Shown: in pieces, positions 1-8,034 of the stretch
How the letters are laid out: every line of letters starts with the position of its first letter
How positions within the stretch are numbered: the stretch's first letter is position 1
Assembly (NCBI RefSeq): GCF_000725385.1
Contig: NZ_CP008884.1
Coordinates: forward strand, 2,232,001 to 2,296,000
Direction of reading: 5' to 3'
Source: Dyella japonica A8
GTDB lineage: Bacteria > Pseudomonadota > Gammaproteobacteria > Xanthomonadales > Rhodanobacteraceae
Length of the DNA: 64,000 bases
Program-made: the position numbers and the translations under genes
Notes under the pieces: model-generated
Databases searched by the model: none
The model's input: only the letters and a program-made list of their open reading frames with translations
Told to the model about the DNA's origin: nothing

Positions 1-105
1 CGGATGGCGGCTGCGCAGCAGCGATGCAATGCGGTACTGCGCGCCGAAGTGCAGCAGGAAACAGGCGACGCCGGCCAGGAGAAGCGAGAGATAAAGCAGG
101 ATCAT
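1..105 (-). CDS. partial membrane protein, cut by left edge
   Basis: An ATG at 105 opens a frame that runs off the left edge after 35 codons. The residues seen start MILLYLSLLLAGVACFLLHF, so one N-terminal membrane segment at about residues 2-20 is followed by a basic stretch (YRIASLLRSR). The gene is on the same strand as, and 35 bp downstream of, the MalM-like gene. The family cannot be recognised from this fragment. Confidence 0.45.
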   Translation of the reverse strand, partial: MILLYLSLLLAGVACFLLHFGAQYRIASLLRSRHP

Positions 106-140
106 GCCGTGCCTGTCGTTGATGGCTCGCCGGGGCGTGC

Positions 141-1013
141 TCAGCCCTTGGCCGAGCCACCCGTTGCTTGCGTGGAATCGGTGTTGTTGGTGCCAGCCGG
201 CGGTGTCGCCGGCTTGGTCGTAGCGGGTTTGTCCGTGCTCATGCCGGGCAGGGGGATGGCATCGCGCAACGTGCTCAGTACGCCGTTGCCTTGTTCGGGC
301 TTGGCGCAGATCGCGTTGTTCACGGCGTCCTGGTAGGTCTTGTCCATCATGCCGACCCACACCGTACCGTCCGGCCCGTGCGGCACCTTGAACGTGCCGG
401 TGGCGGCCATCTTTACCGGGGCCTCGGCCGAGAACGCGGCGGGCGTCTGCTCCCAGTAGGTGTTGCCGGACTGCTGCTTGGCCGAGCTGTACAGCACCAG
501 GTAGCGCGCGCGCTCGTCGGTGATGTCCACGCTGCCGAACGCACCCGTGGTTTCATCCGTCCAGCCCATGTGTTCGCACAGGCTCAGGTCCTTGCTCGCG
601 ATGGGCTGGAAAGCGTCGTCCAGCACGACCACGGTGGGCGCGAACAGGTAACTGGCACGCAGCCAGCGGCCATTCAATTCGGACTTCAGTGCGATGCGGT
701 AGGGCACCTGCGACTCGCGCGGCAGGGCGAAGCTGAGGAAGTAGCTGCGGTCGCCATTGAGGTTGGCCACCATGCTGCCCGGGCCGAGTTCGAATTTCTT
801 CGGCTTCCAGGGCAGGGAGTCCTGGAAGGAGAAATCCGCGAAGGTGCTGCAGCAGGGCGTGGCCTGCTGCAATGCCTTTCGCGCCTGATCGAGGCTGGTG
901 TTGCTGTTCTCCGGCGGACGCAGGTTGGGCGGCACCAGCGATTTCACGCTGCAGCCGCCCGCCAGCGTGGCGGATGCGAGTAGGGCAGTGGCGACGATCA
1001 GTCGATGGCGCAT
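141..1013 (-). CDS. malM: MalM-like outer-membrane lipoprotein
   Basis: A 290-aa exported protein resembling the MalM family of the maltose operon, whose molecular role is unsettled. Seen: an N-terminal signal with a lipobox-like end (ATLAGGC, Cys21), a globular body of about residues 50-250, and a low-complexity Thr/Pro/Ala tail. The ATG at 1013 was chosen because the signal peptide begins there; the open frame continues upstream into the asnS 3' end without credible coding. It lies 10 bp downstream of asnS on the same strand, so it could be read through from it. No maltose transport genes are visible in the window. The family call is by overall resemblance only. Confidence 0.6.
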   Translation of the reverse strand: MRHRLIVATALLASATLAGGCSVKSLVPPNLRPPENSNTSLDQARKALQQATPCCSTFADFSFQDSLPWKPKKFELGPGSMVANLNGDRSYFLSFALPRESQVPYRIALKSELNGRWLRASYLFAPTVVVLDDAFQPIASKDLSLCEHMGWTDETTGAFGSVDITDERARYLVLYSSAKQQSGNTYWEQTPAAFSAEAPVKMAATGTFKVPHGPDGTVWVGMMDKTYQDAVNNAICAKPEQGNGVLSTLRDAIPLPGMSTDKPATTKPATPPAGTNNTDSTQATGGSAKG

Positions 1014-1023
1014 GGCTCGGTTA

Positions 1024-2424
1024 TCAGAATTCAGCCGTCCCCGCCGCACGCGGAAAGGGGATGGCATCACGGATGTTGGAAAGGCCGCACACGTACACCA
1101 GCAGACGCTCGAAGCCCAGGCCGAAGCCCGCGTGCGGCACGGTGCCGTAACGGCGCAGGTCACGGTACCAGCCATAAGTGGCAGGATCGAGGCCAAACTG
1201 AACCATGCGGCGGTCGAGGTAGTCCAGGCGTTCTTCGCGCTGCGCGCCACCGATGATCTCGCCGATGCCCGGGGCCAGCACGTCCATCGCGGCAACGGTC
1301 TTGCCGTCGTCGTTCAGGCGCATGTAGAAGGCCTTGATCTGCTCGGGGTAGTTCATCACCACCACCGGACGGCCGACGTGTTTCTCGGCGAGGTAGCGCT
1401 CGTGCTCGGTCTGCAGGTCGATGCCCCAGGCCACCGGGAATTCGAACTTCTGACCGCAGTTCTTGAGGATCTCGATGGCGTCGGTGTAATCGATGCGTTC
1501 GAACGGCTGGGCGATGAAGTTCTCCAGGCGCGTGATTGCATCGGGCGCCACGCGCTCGGCGAAGAACGCCATGTCGTCCGCGCGCTCTTCCAGCACGGCC
1601 TTGAAGATGGCCTTGAGGAAACCTTCGGCGCAGTCGGCGTTGTCGTTGAGGTCGGCGAAGGCGATTTCCGGCTCCACCATCCAGAACTCGGCCAGGTGGC
1701 GCGCCGTGTTGGAGTTCTCGGCGCGGAAGGTCGGGCCGAAGGTGTACACCTTGCTCATCGCCAGGCAGTACGCCTCGACGTTGAGCTGGCCGGACACGGT
1801 GAGGAACGCTTCGCGGCCGAAGAAATCCTTGCGGAAATCGATCTTGCCGTCCGGCGTGCGCGGCAGGTTGGCCAGGTCCAGCGTGGACAGGCGGAACATG
1901 TCGCCCGCGCCTTCGGCGTCGGACGTGGTGATGATCGGTGTGTTGATCCAGAAGAAGCCCTGCTCGGTGAGCCAGCGGTGGATTGCCGTCATCATGGTGT
2001 GGCGCACGCGGGTCACCGCGCCGAACAGGTTGGTGCGCGGACGCAGGTGCGCCACTTCGCGCAGGAACTCCATGGTGTGCGGCTTGGGCTGGATCGGATA
2101 GGTCAGCGGGTCTTCCACGAAGCCGGTGACCTCGACCGTATCGGCCTGGATCTCGAAGCGCTGGCCCTTGCCCTGCGAGGGCACCAGCGTGCCCGTCACG
2201 ATCAGGCCGGCACCGGTGGTCAGGTGCTTCACCTCGTTCTCGTCATTGGTCACCTTGTCAGTGACGACCGCCTGGATGGGGTCGAAGCAGGAGCCATCGG
2301 TCACATTCACGAAGGACAGGCCGCCCTTCGATTCACGGATCGTGCGCACCCAACCGCGCACCGTGACGACGCTACCGGCTTCGATGCTGCCGGAGAGAGC
2401 CTGCTTGACGCTTACCACCGCCAT
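1024..2424 (-). CDS. asnS: asparagine--tRNA ligase
   Basis: A 466-aa class II aminoacyl-tRNA synthetase that charges tRNA-Asn in the cytoplasm. Seen: an N-terminal OB-fold anticodon-binding domain (about 1-115, with [14 protein letters not shown]), then a catalytic core with class II motif 2 ([17 protein letters not shown]) and motif 3 ([13 protein letters not shown]) near the C terminus. Length is normal for the family. The start is ATG at 2424, preceded by AGGAG at suitable distance; the open frame extends further upstream but without a ribosome site. It is divergent from the Fe-S carrier gene, with about 150 bp between the starts. Confidence 0.96.
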   Translation of the reverse strand: MAVVSVKQALSGSIEAGSVVTVRGWVRTIRESKGGLSFVNVTDGSCFDPIQAVVTDKVTNDENEVKHLTTGAGLIVTGTLVPSQGKGQRFEIQADTVEVTGFVEDPLTYPIQPKPHTMEFLREVAHLRPRTNLFGAVTRVRHTMMTAIHRWLTEQGFFWINTPIITTSDAEGAGDMFRLSTLDLANLPRTPDGKIDFRKDFFGREAFLTVSGQLNVEAYCLAMSKVYTFGPTFRAENSNTARHLAEFWMVEPEIAFADLNDNADCAEGFLKAIFKAVLEERADDMAFFAERVAPDAITRLENFIAQPFERIDYTDAIEILKNCGQKFEFPVAWGIDLQTEHERYLAEKHVGRPVVVMNYPEQIKAFYMRLNDDGKTVAAMDVLAPGIGEIIGGAQREERLDYLDRRMVQFGLDPATYGWYRDLRRYGTVPHAGFGLGFERLLVYVCGLSNIRDAIPFPRAAGTAEF

Positions 2425-2575
2425 GGATTGAAACTCCTGCTGGGCGCCGCATATCGGACGCGTAAGTCGAACTGGGCATGATGCCGAACCAAGCATGATA
2501 ATGTACGCGTCGTTCAGGTTCGACCCTCCACGTCCGATTTCGGACCATCGAGATCCCAAGTAGTTGCATCGCCCC

Positions 2576-2902
2576 ATGACCATCACCATCACCCCCGCTG
2601 CCAGCGAACGCATGCGCTCCTTCCTTGCCGGTACGCCCGGTGCCGCCGGCGTGCGCTTTGGCGTGAAGAAAACCGGCTGTTCCGGGTTCGGTTACGTGGT
2701 GGACCTGGCCCAGTCGCTGGGGGAGGGCGATGAGCTGATGACGGTGGACGGCGTGCCGCTGATCGTCGACGGCAAGAGCCTGCCCCTGATCGACGGCACG
2801 GTGATCGACTTCCAGCGCCAGGGCCTCAATGCCGCCTTCGTGTTCCACAACCCCAACGCCACCGGCGAGTGCGGTTGCGGCGAGAGTTTCACCGTCGGCT
2901 GA
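2576..2902 (+). CDS. A-type iron-sulfur cluster carrier (IscA/SufA/ErpA family)
   Basis: A 108-aa scaffold/carrier that delivers Fe-S clusters to apoproteins in the cytoplasm. The three invariant cysteines are visible: Cys35 in [10 protein letters not shown], and Cys99 and Cys101 in GECGCGESF at the C terminus. ATG 2576 is preferred over the in-frame TTG at 2564 because MTITITPAA is a usual family start. It stands alone, without iscU/iscS nearby; sufE is in the window at 30.5 kb on the other strand. ErpA, IscA and SufA cannot be separated with confidence here. Confidence 0.9.
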   Translation: MTITITPAASERMRSFLAGTPGAAGVRFGVKKTGCSGFGYVVDLAQSLGEGDELMTVDGVPLIVDGKSLPLIDGTVIDFQRQGLNAAFVFHNPNATGECGCGESFTVG

Positions 2903-2936
2903 GACTGCCCGCTTGTCGGGGCGGGTTGTCATCCGC

Positions 2937-2966
2937 TTGCCCCAAACCGCTGAATTCCTTTACACT
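2937..2966 (+). promoter_or_regulatory. candidate sigma70 promoter of rpsF operon
   Basis: A -35-like TTGCCC (2937-2942) and a -10-like TACACT (2961-2966) are separated by 18 bp, about 110 bp upstream of rpsF. This is the only convincing pair between the Fe-S carrier and rpsF. Prediction by eye. Confidence 0.45.
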
Positions 2967-3002
2967 TCCGCTTCTGTCCACGCCCCAAAGGCGCGGATGG
3001 AA

Positions 3003-3049
3003 CCTTGCCTCACCGCATAGTGCGGGAGGCTGCCAGGCCGGAAACGGCC
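3003..3049 (+). promoter_or_regulatory. structured 5' leader of rpsF, possible S6:S18 autoregulatory site
   Basis: The untranslated leader folds into two clear hairpins. In the first, CCGCA (3013-3017) pairs with TGCGG (3021-3025), with GCCT/AGGC extending the stem. In the second, GGCCG and CGGCC close a GAAA loop (3036-3049). Leaders of rpsF operons in many bacteria bind the S6:S18 complex. The CACCG next to the first hairpin would fit that motif's unpaired CCG, but this is inference. Confidence 0.35.
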
Positions 3050-3073
3050 GCATCCACAAGGAGTTACCACACA

Positions 3074-3475
3074 ATGTCCCTGCGACATTACGAAGTTGTG
3101 TTCCTGGTCCACCCTGACCAGAGCGAGCAGGTCCCGGCCATGATCGAGCGCTACAAGGCGCTGATCGAAACCGACGGTGGCAAGATCCACCGCCTGGAAG
3201 ACTGGGGCCGCCGTCAGCTGGCGTATCCCATCGTGAACCTGGCCAAGGCTCACTACGTCATGCTCAACATCGAAGTCAGCCAGAACGCGCTGAACGAGCT
3301 GGAGTCGGGCTTCCGTTTCAACGACGCCGTGCTGCGCCACCTGGTCATCAAGCGTGACGAGGCTGACACCGAGCAGTCCTTCATCCTGAAGTCCAAGGAA
3401 AAGGATGACGCCAAGTCCTCGCGCCGCCGCGACGACGAAGCGCGTGACGACAACGATCGCGACAGCGACGACTGA
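3074..3475 (+). CDS. rpsF: 30S ribosomal protein S6
   Basis: A 133-aa S6 of the small-subunit platform, partner of S18. The start [20 protein letters not shown] and the core up to about residue 100 are typical. It ends in a highly charged tail (repeated Arg/Asp/Glu, ending RDSDD); acidic tails occur in S6 of other gammaproteobacteria, where RimK may add glutamates. ATG 3074 has AAGGAG upstream. First gene of rpsF-rpsR-rplI; no priB lies between rpsF and rpsR (14-bp gap). Confidence 0.97.
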   Translation: MSLRHYEVVFLVHPDQSEQVPAMIERYKALIETDGGKIHRLEDWGRRQLAYPIVNLAKAHYVMLNIEVSQNALNELESGFRFNDAVLRHLVIKRDEADTEQSFILKSKEKDDAKSSRRRDDEARDDNDRDSDD

Positions 3476-3489
3476 TCAGGAGCACACCC

Positions 3490-3720
3490 ATGTCCAAGTT
3501 CTTCCGCCGCCGCAAGTTCTGCCGCTTCACGGCCGAAAAGGTCAAAGAGATCGACTACAAGGATCTCAACACCCTGCGCCAGTACGTGACCGAGAACGGC
3601 AAGATCGTTCCGTCGCGCATCACCGGCACCAAGGCTCGCTACCAGCGTCAGCTGGCGACCGCTATCAAGCGCGCTCGCTTCCTGGCTCTGCTGCCGTACA
3701 CCGACAACCACGACGTTTGA
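3490..3720 (+). CDS. rpsR: 30S ribosomal protein S18
   Basis: A 76-aa S18 that binds 16S rRNA together with S6. The N-terminal [10 protein letters not shown] and the conserved [17 protein letters not shown] core are present, with the normal bacterial length. It follows rpsF by 14 bp with AGGAG before the ATG and is co-transcribed with it. Confidence 0.97.
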   Translation: MSKFFRRRKFCRFTAEKVKEIDYKDLNTLRQYVTENGKIVPSRITGTKARYQRQLATAIKRARFLALLPYTDNHDV

Positions 3721-3824
3721 TCGTGGCGCGCGCCGGGTGGCAACACCTGGCGCGCCGTCTAACTCTTCGGACAACCGTCCACGGCTGCGCCGGGCCCATC
3801 CGGTGCTAACGAAAAGGAACCATC

Positions 3825-4274
3825 ATGCAACTGATTCTTCTCGAAAAAGTCCGCAACCTCGGCAACCTTGGCGACAAGGTCAACGTCAAGCCCGGTTACG
3901 GCCGTAACTACCTGCTGCCGCAGGGCAAGGCCGTGCCGGTCAACGCCGCCAACCTCGAAGCCTTCGAGAAGCGCCGCGCTGAGTACGAAGCCAAGGCTGC
4001 TGCGCAGCTGTCCGGTGCTGAAGGCCGCAAGGCCAAGCTGGAAGGCGCTTCGGTGACCATCACCGTGAACGCCAGCCCGGAAGGCAAGCTGTACGGCTCG
4101 GTCGGTCCGCGCGAAATCGCCGAGGCCCTGCAGGCCGCCGGTTTCGACGTGCACAAGAACGAAGTGATCCAGGGCGAAGGTCCGATTCGCCACACCGGCG
4201 AGTTCGACGCCGTGGTCGCGCTGCACGCCGACGTGCAGACCCAGATCAAGGTGATCGTGGTCGGCGAGAAGTAA
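3825..4274 (+). CDS. rplI: 50S ribosomal protein L9
   Basis: A 149-aa L9. Seen: the N-terminal domain beginning [17 protein letters not shown] with the [13 protein letters not shown] rRNA-binding loop, a long connecting helix (about 40-75) and a C-terminal domain. There is a 104-bp gap after rpsR and AAAGGA precedes the ATG. A strong intrinsic terminator follows, closing the rpsF operon. Confidence 0.97.
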   Translation: MQLILLEKVRNLGNLGDKVNVKPGYGRNYLLPQGKAVPVNAANLEAFEKRRAEYEAKAAAQLSGAEGRKAKLEGASVTITVNASPEGKLYGSVGPREIAEALQAAGFDVHKNEVIQGEGPIRHTGEFDAVVALHADVQTQIKVIVVGEK

Positions 4275-4300
4275 GTCGCCCCATCGCCAGCCATACCCAG

Positions 4301-4328
4301 ACGGGCGCCTCCGGGCGCCCGTTTGTTT
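4301..4328 (+). terminator. intrinsic terminator of rpsF-rpsR-rplI
   Basis: ACGGGCGC (4301-4308) pairs with GCGCCCGT (4315-4322) around a 6-nt loop and is followed by TTGTTTTT. Confidence 0.9.
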
Positions 4329-4344
4329 TTGGCCGGGCGTGGCG

Positions 4345-4386
4345 TTGTCCACCGCCTTATCCACAGATAAGCACAGCTTTTCCACA
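4345..4386 (+). promoter_or_regulatory. DnaA-box-like cluster upstream of dnaB
   Basis: TTATCCACA at 4357-4365 matches the strict DnaA box TTATNCACA. TTTTCCACA at 4378-4386 matches the relaxed TTWTNCACA, and TTGTCCACC at 4345-4353 is a weaker match. All lie on the plus strand; the two better sites are 21 bp apart start to start. They sit 100-140 bp before the dnaB start, a position suited to control by DnaA. Binding is inferred. Confidence 0.5.
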
Positions 4387-4483
4387 GAGTTATTGTCTCG
4401 AAGCCTGAGATGGCGCCGCGTATGCTCTGTGCTCACTGCCATGCCACCGGCGTCTCACCGCCGGTTCGCTCCGAGGAACCGTG

Positions 4484-5920
4484 ATGTCCTTCGTTTCCGA
4501 CCGCTCCGACGAACCCGGTGGCCGCCGCCGCCGCTCCGAGCGCGAGCGCAAGCCGTCTCCCAGCATCGACGCATTGCGCGTACCGCCGCACTCGATCGAC
4601 GCGGAGCAGGCCGTGCTGGGTGGCCTCATGCTTTCCCCGGACTCGCTGGACAAGGTGGCCGACCGCCTCAGCGAGCAGGACTTCTATCGCAAGGACCATC
4701 GCCTGATCTGGCGCGCCATCACCGAGCTGGCCGGCAAGGGCATGCCCTGCGATGCCGTGACCCTGGGTGACTGGTTCGAGGCCAATGGCCTGGCCGAGAT
4801 GGTCGGCGGCGCTGCCTACCTGATCGAACTGGCCAACACCACGCCCAGCGCGGCGAACATTGCCGCCTACGCGGAAATCGTGCGTGAGAAGTCGGTGCTG
4901 CGCCAGCTCATCGATGCCGGCGTGGGCATTACCGAGGACGGCTACCAGCCCGACGGCATGGGCGTACAGGAAGTGCTGGAACGCGCCGAGCAGGCCGTGT
5001 TCAAGATCGCCGAGTCGGGTGCGCGCGGCAAGAAAGACACGGTGTCCATGCGCGAAGCGGTGAAGGATGCGTTCCGCATTCTCTCCGAGCGCTTCGAGAA
5101 CAAGGGCCAGCTCACCGGCGTTTCCACCGGGTTTTCCGACCTGGACGAACTCACCTCGGGCCTGCAGCCCTCCGACCTGATCATCGTTGCGGCGCGCCCC
5201 TCGATGGGCAAGACCGCGTTCTCGGTGAACATGGCCGAAGCGGTGGCGATGCGCGGCAAGAAGGCGGTCGCGATCTTCTCGATGGAAATGTCGGCCTCGC
5301 AGCTGGCCTTCCGTATGATTTCCTCAGTGGGCCGCATCCATGCGCAGCATCTGCGCAATGGCGACCTGGCCGAAGAGGATTGGCCGCGCGTGACCAATGC
5401 CATCGCGTTGCTGTCCGAAGCCAAGATCTTCATCGACGATACGCCCGGCCTTTCGCCGGTGGAAATGCGTTCGCGCTCGCGTCGCCTGCATCGCGAGCAC
5501 GGCGGCCTCGGGCTCATCGTCATCGACTACCTGCAGCTGATGCAGGTGCCGGGCATGAAGGAAAACCGTGCGACTGAAATTTCCGAGATCTCCCGCTCGC
5601 TGAAGGGGCTCGCGAAGGAACTCAACTGTCCGGTGATTGCACTGTCGCAGTTGAACCGCTCGCTGGAACAGCGCGCCGACAAGCGTCCCATGATGTCCGA
5701 CCTGCGCGAATCGGGCGCTATCGAGCAGGACGCGGACGTGATCATGTTCATCTACCGCGACGAGTACTACAACAAGGAATCGCCGGACAAAGGCCTGGCC
5801 GAGATCATCATCGGCAAGCAGCGTAACGGCCCGACCGACACGGTGAAGCTGACCTTCCTCGGCCACTACACCAAGTTCGAGAACTACGCGCCCGACTCCT
5901 TCGTCGGCGCATTCGAATAA
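4484..5920 (+). CDS. dnaB: replicative DNA helicase DnaB
   Basis: A 478-aa hexameric 5'-3' helicase that unwinds DNA at the replication fork. Seen: an N-terminal DnaB domain (about 30-135; PPHSIDAEQAVLGGLML), a linker, and a RecA-like motor with Walker A ARPSMGKTAF, Walker B LIVIDYLQLM, and the SQLNRSLEQR and SGAIEQDADVIMF motifs. A GTG at 4481 abuts the ATG at 4484; ATG is preferred because GAGGA then sits 7 bp upstream. The N-terminal 25 residues are Arg-rich and probably disordered. No intein is seen. Confidence 0.97.
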   Translation: MSFVSDRSDEPGGRRRRSERERKPSPSIDALRVPPHSIDAEQAVLGGLMLSPDSLDKVADRLSEQDFYRKDHRLIWRAITELAGKGMPCDAVTLGDWFEANGLAEMVGGAAYLIELANTTPSAANIAAYAEIVREKSVLRQLIDAGVGITEDGYQPDGMGVQEVLERAEQAVFKIAESGARGKKDTVSMREAVKDAFRILSERFENKGQLTGVSTGFSDLDELTSGLQPSDLIIVAARPSMGKTAFSVNMAEAVAMRGKKAVAIFSMEMSASQLAFRMISSVGRIHAQHLRNGDLAEEDWPRVTNAIALLSEAKIFIDDTPGLSPVEMRSRSRRLHREHGGLGLIVIDYLQLMQVPGMKENRATEISEISRSLKGLAKELNCPVIALSQLNRSLEQRADKRPMMSDLRESGAIEQDADVIMFIYRDEYYNKESPDKGLAEIIIGKQRNGPTDTVKLTFLGHYTKFENYAPDSFVGAFE

Positions 5921-5932
5921 GCAGCATCCCGG

Positions 5933-5972
5933 CATACAGGCGCCATTCCGTTACAGGAACGGCGCCTGTATG
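5933..5972. repeat. 12-bp perfect inverted repeat after dnaB
   Basis: CATACAGGCGCC (5933-5944) and GGCGCCTGTATG (5961-5972) form a perfect stem, with a smaller TTCC/GGAA pairing inside. No T-run follows, so it is at best a weak or factor-assisted terminator. Confidence 0.55.
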
Positions 5973-6129
5973 GCATGCGATCCATGCGTGATCCACGCGT
6001 AAATCGCGGGCGGGAGTTCACCTGAGTTGGCGCACTCTCGTAAGCGGTTTCCCGCACGGGGCGCACCAGCCTTCGGCCTCCTGGTCGTGTCACCCGTGCA
6101 GGCGTCATCTGACCCAGCGAGGTGCCGCG

Positions 6130-6348
6130 ATGACCCAAGCCATGATGATTGCCTCTGCCATGTTCGGCCTCAGCCTGGCCTTGGCCGGCTGCGGTCACAC
6201 GACGCGCGTGGTGCAGAACAGCGACACCTGCGGCAAGCAGATGACCGACCTTCAGGACGCGCTCGCTTCCGGCGCGATGAGCCAGCACGAATACAACAAG
6301 GCGCGTCGCGTCGCCGTTGAACGTTGCGAGTCCCGCGACAATCGCTAA
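6130..6348 (+). CDS. small hypothetical lipoprotein
   Basis: A 72-aa protein with a signal sequence ending LALAGC, so Cys20 should be lipidated, leaving a mature part of about 53 residues. The mature part is polar and helical-looking (QMTDLQDALASGAMSQHEYNKARR) with two further cysteines. The pattern 'DLQDALASGAMSQHEY' recalls the short helical hairpin (SHOCT-like) motif in small bacterial proteins, but this is only a resemblance. It stands alone between dnaB and alr. Confidence 0.6.
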   Translation: MTQAMMIASAMFGLSLALAGCGHTTRVVQNSDTCGKQMTDLQDALASGAMSQHEYNKARRVAVERCESRDNR

Positions 6349-6546
6349 GTGGGGTTGGCCACTGGTGAGGGTGGCCTTGCCCGGGAAACGCCACGGGGGC
6401 GCCCCGGGAGCGTCGGACCGTCAGGTTAGGTTGGGCGCGTCAGGCCGGATGGCTGCGGACAAGGCTGGTAAGCTTCCAGCATCGTCCGGGGCCAGCCGGC
6501 CATCTTTTCCGCCCTTCCCACTGCGCCCCACGGGCGCCAGGCACGC

Positions 6547-7635
6547 ATGAGCCGTACAACCGTCGCCACCATCCATCTGGGCGCGTTGCGCCATAACCTT
6601 GCCCGTATCAAGCAGCTGGCGGCACCGGCGAAAGTGATGGCCGTGGTCAAGGCAGACGCTTATGGACATGGCCTGGAGCGCGTGGCGCGTGCCCTGGATG
6701 GTGATGCGGACGCGTTCGCGGTGGCGGCCTTGGGCGATGGGTTGCGCCTGCGCGCCGCGGGGCATCGCCAGCGCATCGTCGTGCTGTCAGGCCCGGATCG
6801 CGCCAGCGATATCGCTGAAATGCAGCGCCTGAACCTCGACGCTGCCATCCATCACGAAGAGCAATTGCACTGGCTTAAAGACGCTTCGCCGTCACGCGGG
6901 CAGTTGCGCGTGTGGCTCAAGGTCGATAGCGGCATGCATCGCCTGGGTTTTGCGCCGGAAGCCGTGGCTTTCGTACATGCGCAGCTGGCGGCCATGCCGG
7001 GCATTGATCCGGAGATTGGCCTGTTGACGCATTTCGCCGAATCCGAAGTGTTCGGCGGAGCGGAGACGCTGGCGCAGATCGGCCGTTTTACCGAGGCAAC
7101 GCGTGGACTGCGCGGTCCGCGTTCGCTGTCCAACTCCGCGGCAGTGCTCGGCTGGGCAGAGGCGCGCGGTGACTGGGTGCGCACGGGCGGCCTGCTGTAC
7201 GGCCTTTCGGTGGTCGATGGCAAGACGGGCGCCGACTTTGGCTTCCGTCCCGCGATGACCCTCGGTACGCGGCTGATCGCCGTCAATCGCATCGGCGAGG
7301 GCGAACGTATCGGTTACAACGGCACGTGGACGTGCCCCGAAGACATGTCGGTGGGCGTCGCCGCCGTCGGTTACGGCGATGGCTATCCGCGCAGCGCGGT
7401 GGCCGGTACGCCGGTGCTCGTGGGCGATCGCCAGGTGCCATTGATCGGCCGCGTGTCGATGGATCTGATCACGCTGGACCTGCGTGGCGCGCCCGAGGCA
7501 AAGGTGGGCGACCCGGTGACCCTGTGGGGGCCGGAGCTGCCCGTTGAAATCATTGCGGAGCGGGCGGGTACGATCTCCTACGACCTGACCTGCGGCATGA
7601 CCCGGCGCGTGTTGTTCGTCGAGGACGAGGACTGA
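6547..7635 (+). CDS. alr: alanine racemase
   Basis: A 362-aa PLP enzyme interconverting L- and D-alanine for peptidoglycan. Lys35 in VVKADAYGHG is the PLP lysine, and Tyr257 in RIGYNGTW is the second catalytic base. The TIM-barrel (1-235) and C-terminal beta domain (with VGYGDGYPR) are both complete. ATG 6547 agrees with the usual N terminus. The 200 bp upstream hold no recognisable element. Confidence 0.95.
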   Translation: MSRTTVATIHLGALRHNLARIKQLAAPAKVMAVVKADAYGHGLERVARALDGDADAFAVAALGDGLRLRAAGHRQRIVVLSGPDRASDIAEMQRLNLDAAIHHEEQLHWLKDASPSRGQLRVWLKVDSGMHRLGFAPEAVAFVHAQLAAMPGIDPEIGLLTHFAESEVFGGAETLAQIGRFTEATRGLRGPRSLSNSAAVLGWAEARGDWVRTGGLLYGLSVVDGKTGADFGFRPAMTLGTRLIAVNRIGEGERIGYNGTWTCPEDMSVGVAAVGYGDGYPRSAVAGTPVLVGDRQVPLIGRVSMDLITLDLRGAPEAKVGDPVTLWGPELPVEIIAERAGTISYDLTCGMTRRVLFVEDED

Positions 7636-7650
7636 ACGGCCTGGCGTCGC

Positions 7651-7872
7651 TCAGGGTGATGGCTTGCCGGCGCGCGCCCTGGCCCTCGCCACTTCCTCCG
7701 GATCGAAGCCCCAGTCGCCCTGGTCAAGCCAGTCGTCGCCAAGCACCTCGATGGGGTGTGGCGTGCGGCCCGACCCATTGCCGCAGCTCAGGGCATCGGC
7801 GGCACAGTACTTGTCGCAGCCCCAGCAGATGCGTTCGGGGTGCCTGGGGAACAGAGCGATTTTCTTGGCCAT
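7651..7872 (-). CDS. DUF3079 family protein
   Basis: A 73-aa protein of unknown function. The start MAKKIALFPRHPERICWGCD, two Cys pairs (CWGCDKYC) plus a further Cys, and the TPHPIEVLGDDW segment are hallmarks of the DUF3079 family; the cysteines suggest metal binding (inference). ATG 7872 is chosen over the longer frame from 7923 because homologues begin MAKK. It is convergent with alr (15 bp between stops) and divergent from radA. Confidence 0.75.
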   Translation of the reverse strand: MAKKIALFPRHPERICWGCDKYCAADALSCGNGSGRTPHPIEVLGDDWLDQGDWGFDPEEVARARARAGKPSP

Positions 7873-8034
7873 GTTCGAAGCCACCGGGAATGCGCCGAGC
7901 GGCAACGCTAGCAAGGCCTGCATGATTCGCGAGTGATCCAGGTCAGCCCGACCTGGCCGCGCCGGTGTCTCGCCGATTGCGATGGCGCCCCGCTAAGCTT
8001 GGTGCTCTTCGCGCGGCTTCCAGGAAAACGACGC

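Noticed and set aside
898..2481. 527-codon open frame opposite asnS
   Set aside because: Antisense shadow of a clear synthetase gene in GC-rich DNA; the translation is His/Arg/Gly-rich without domains.
5933..5972. Intrinsic terminator of dnaB
   Set aside because: Stem is perfect but there is no T-run on either strand; listed as an inverted repeat instead.
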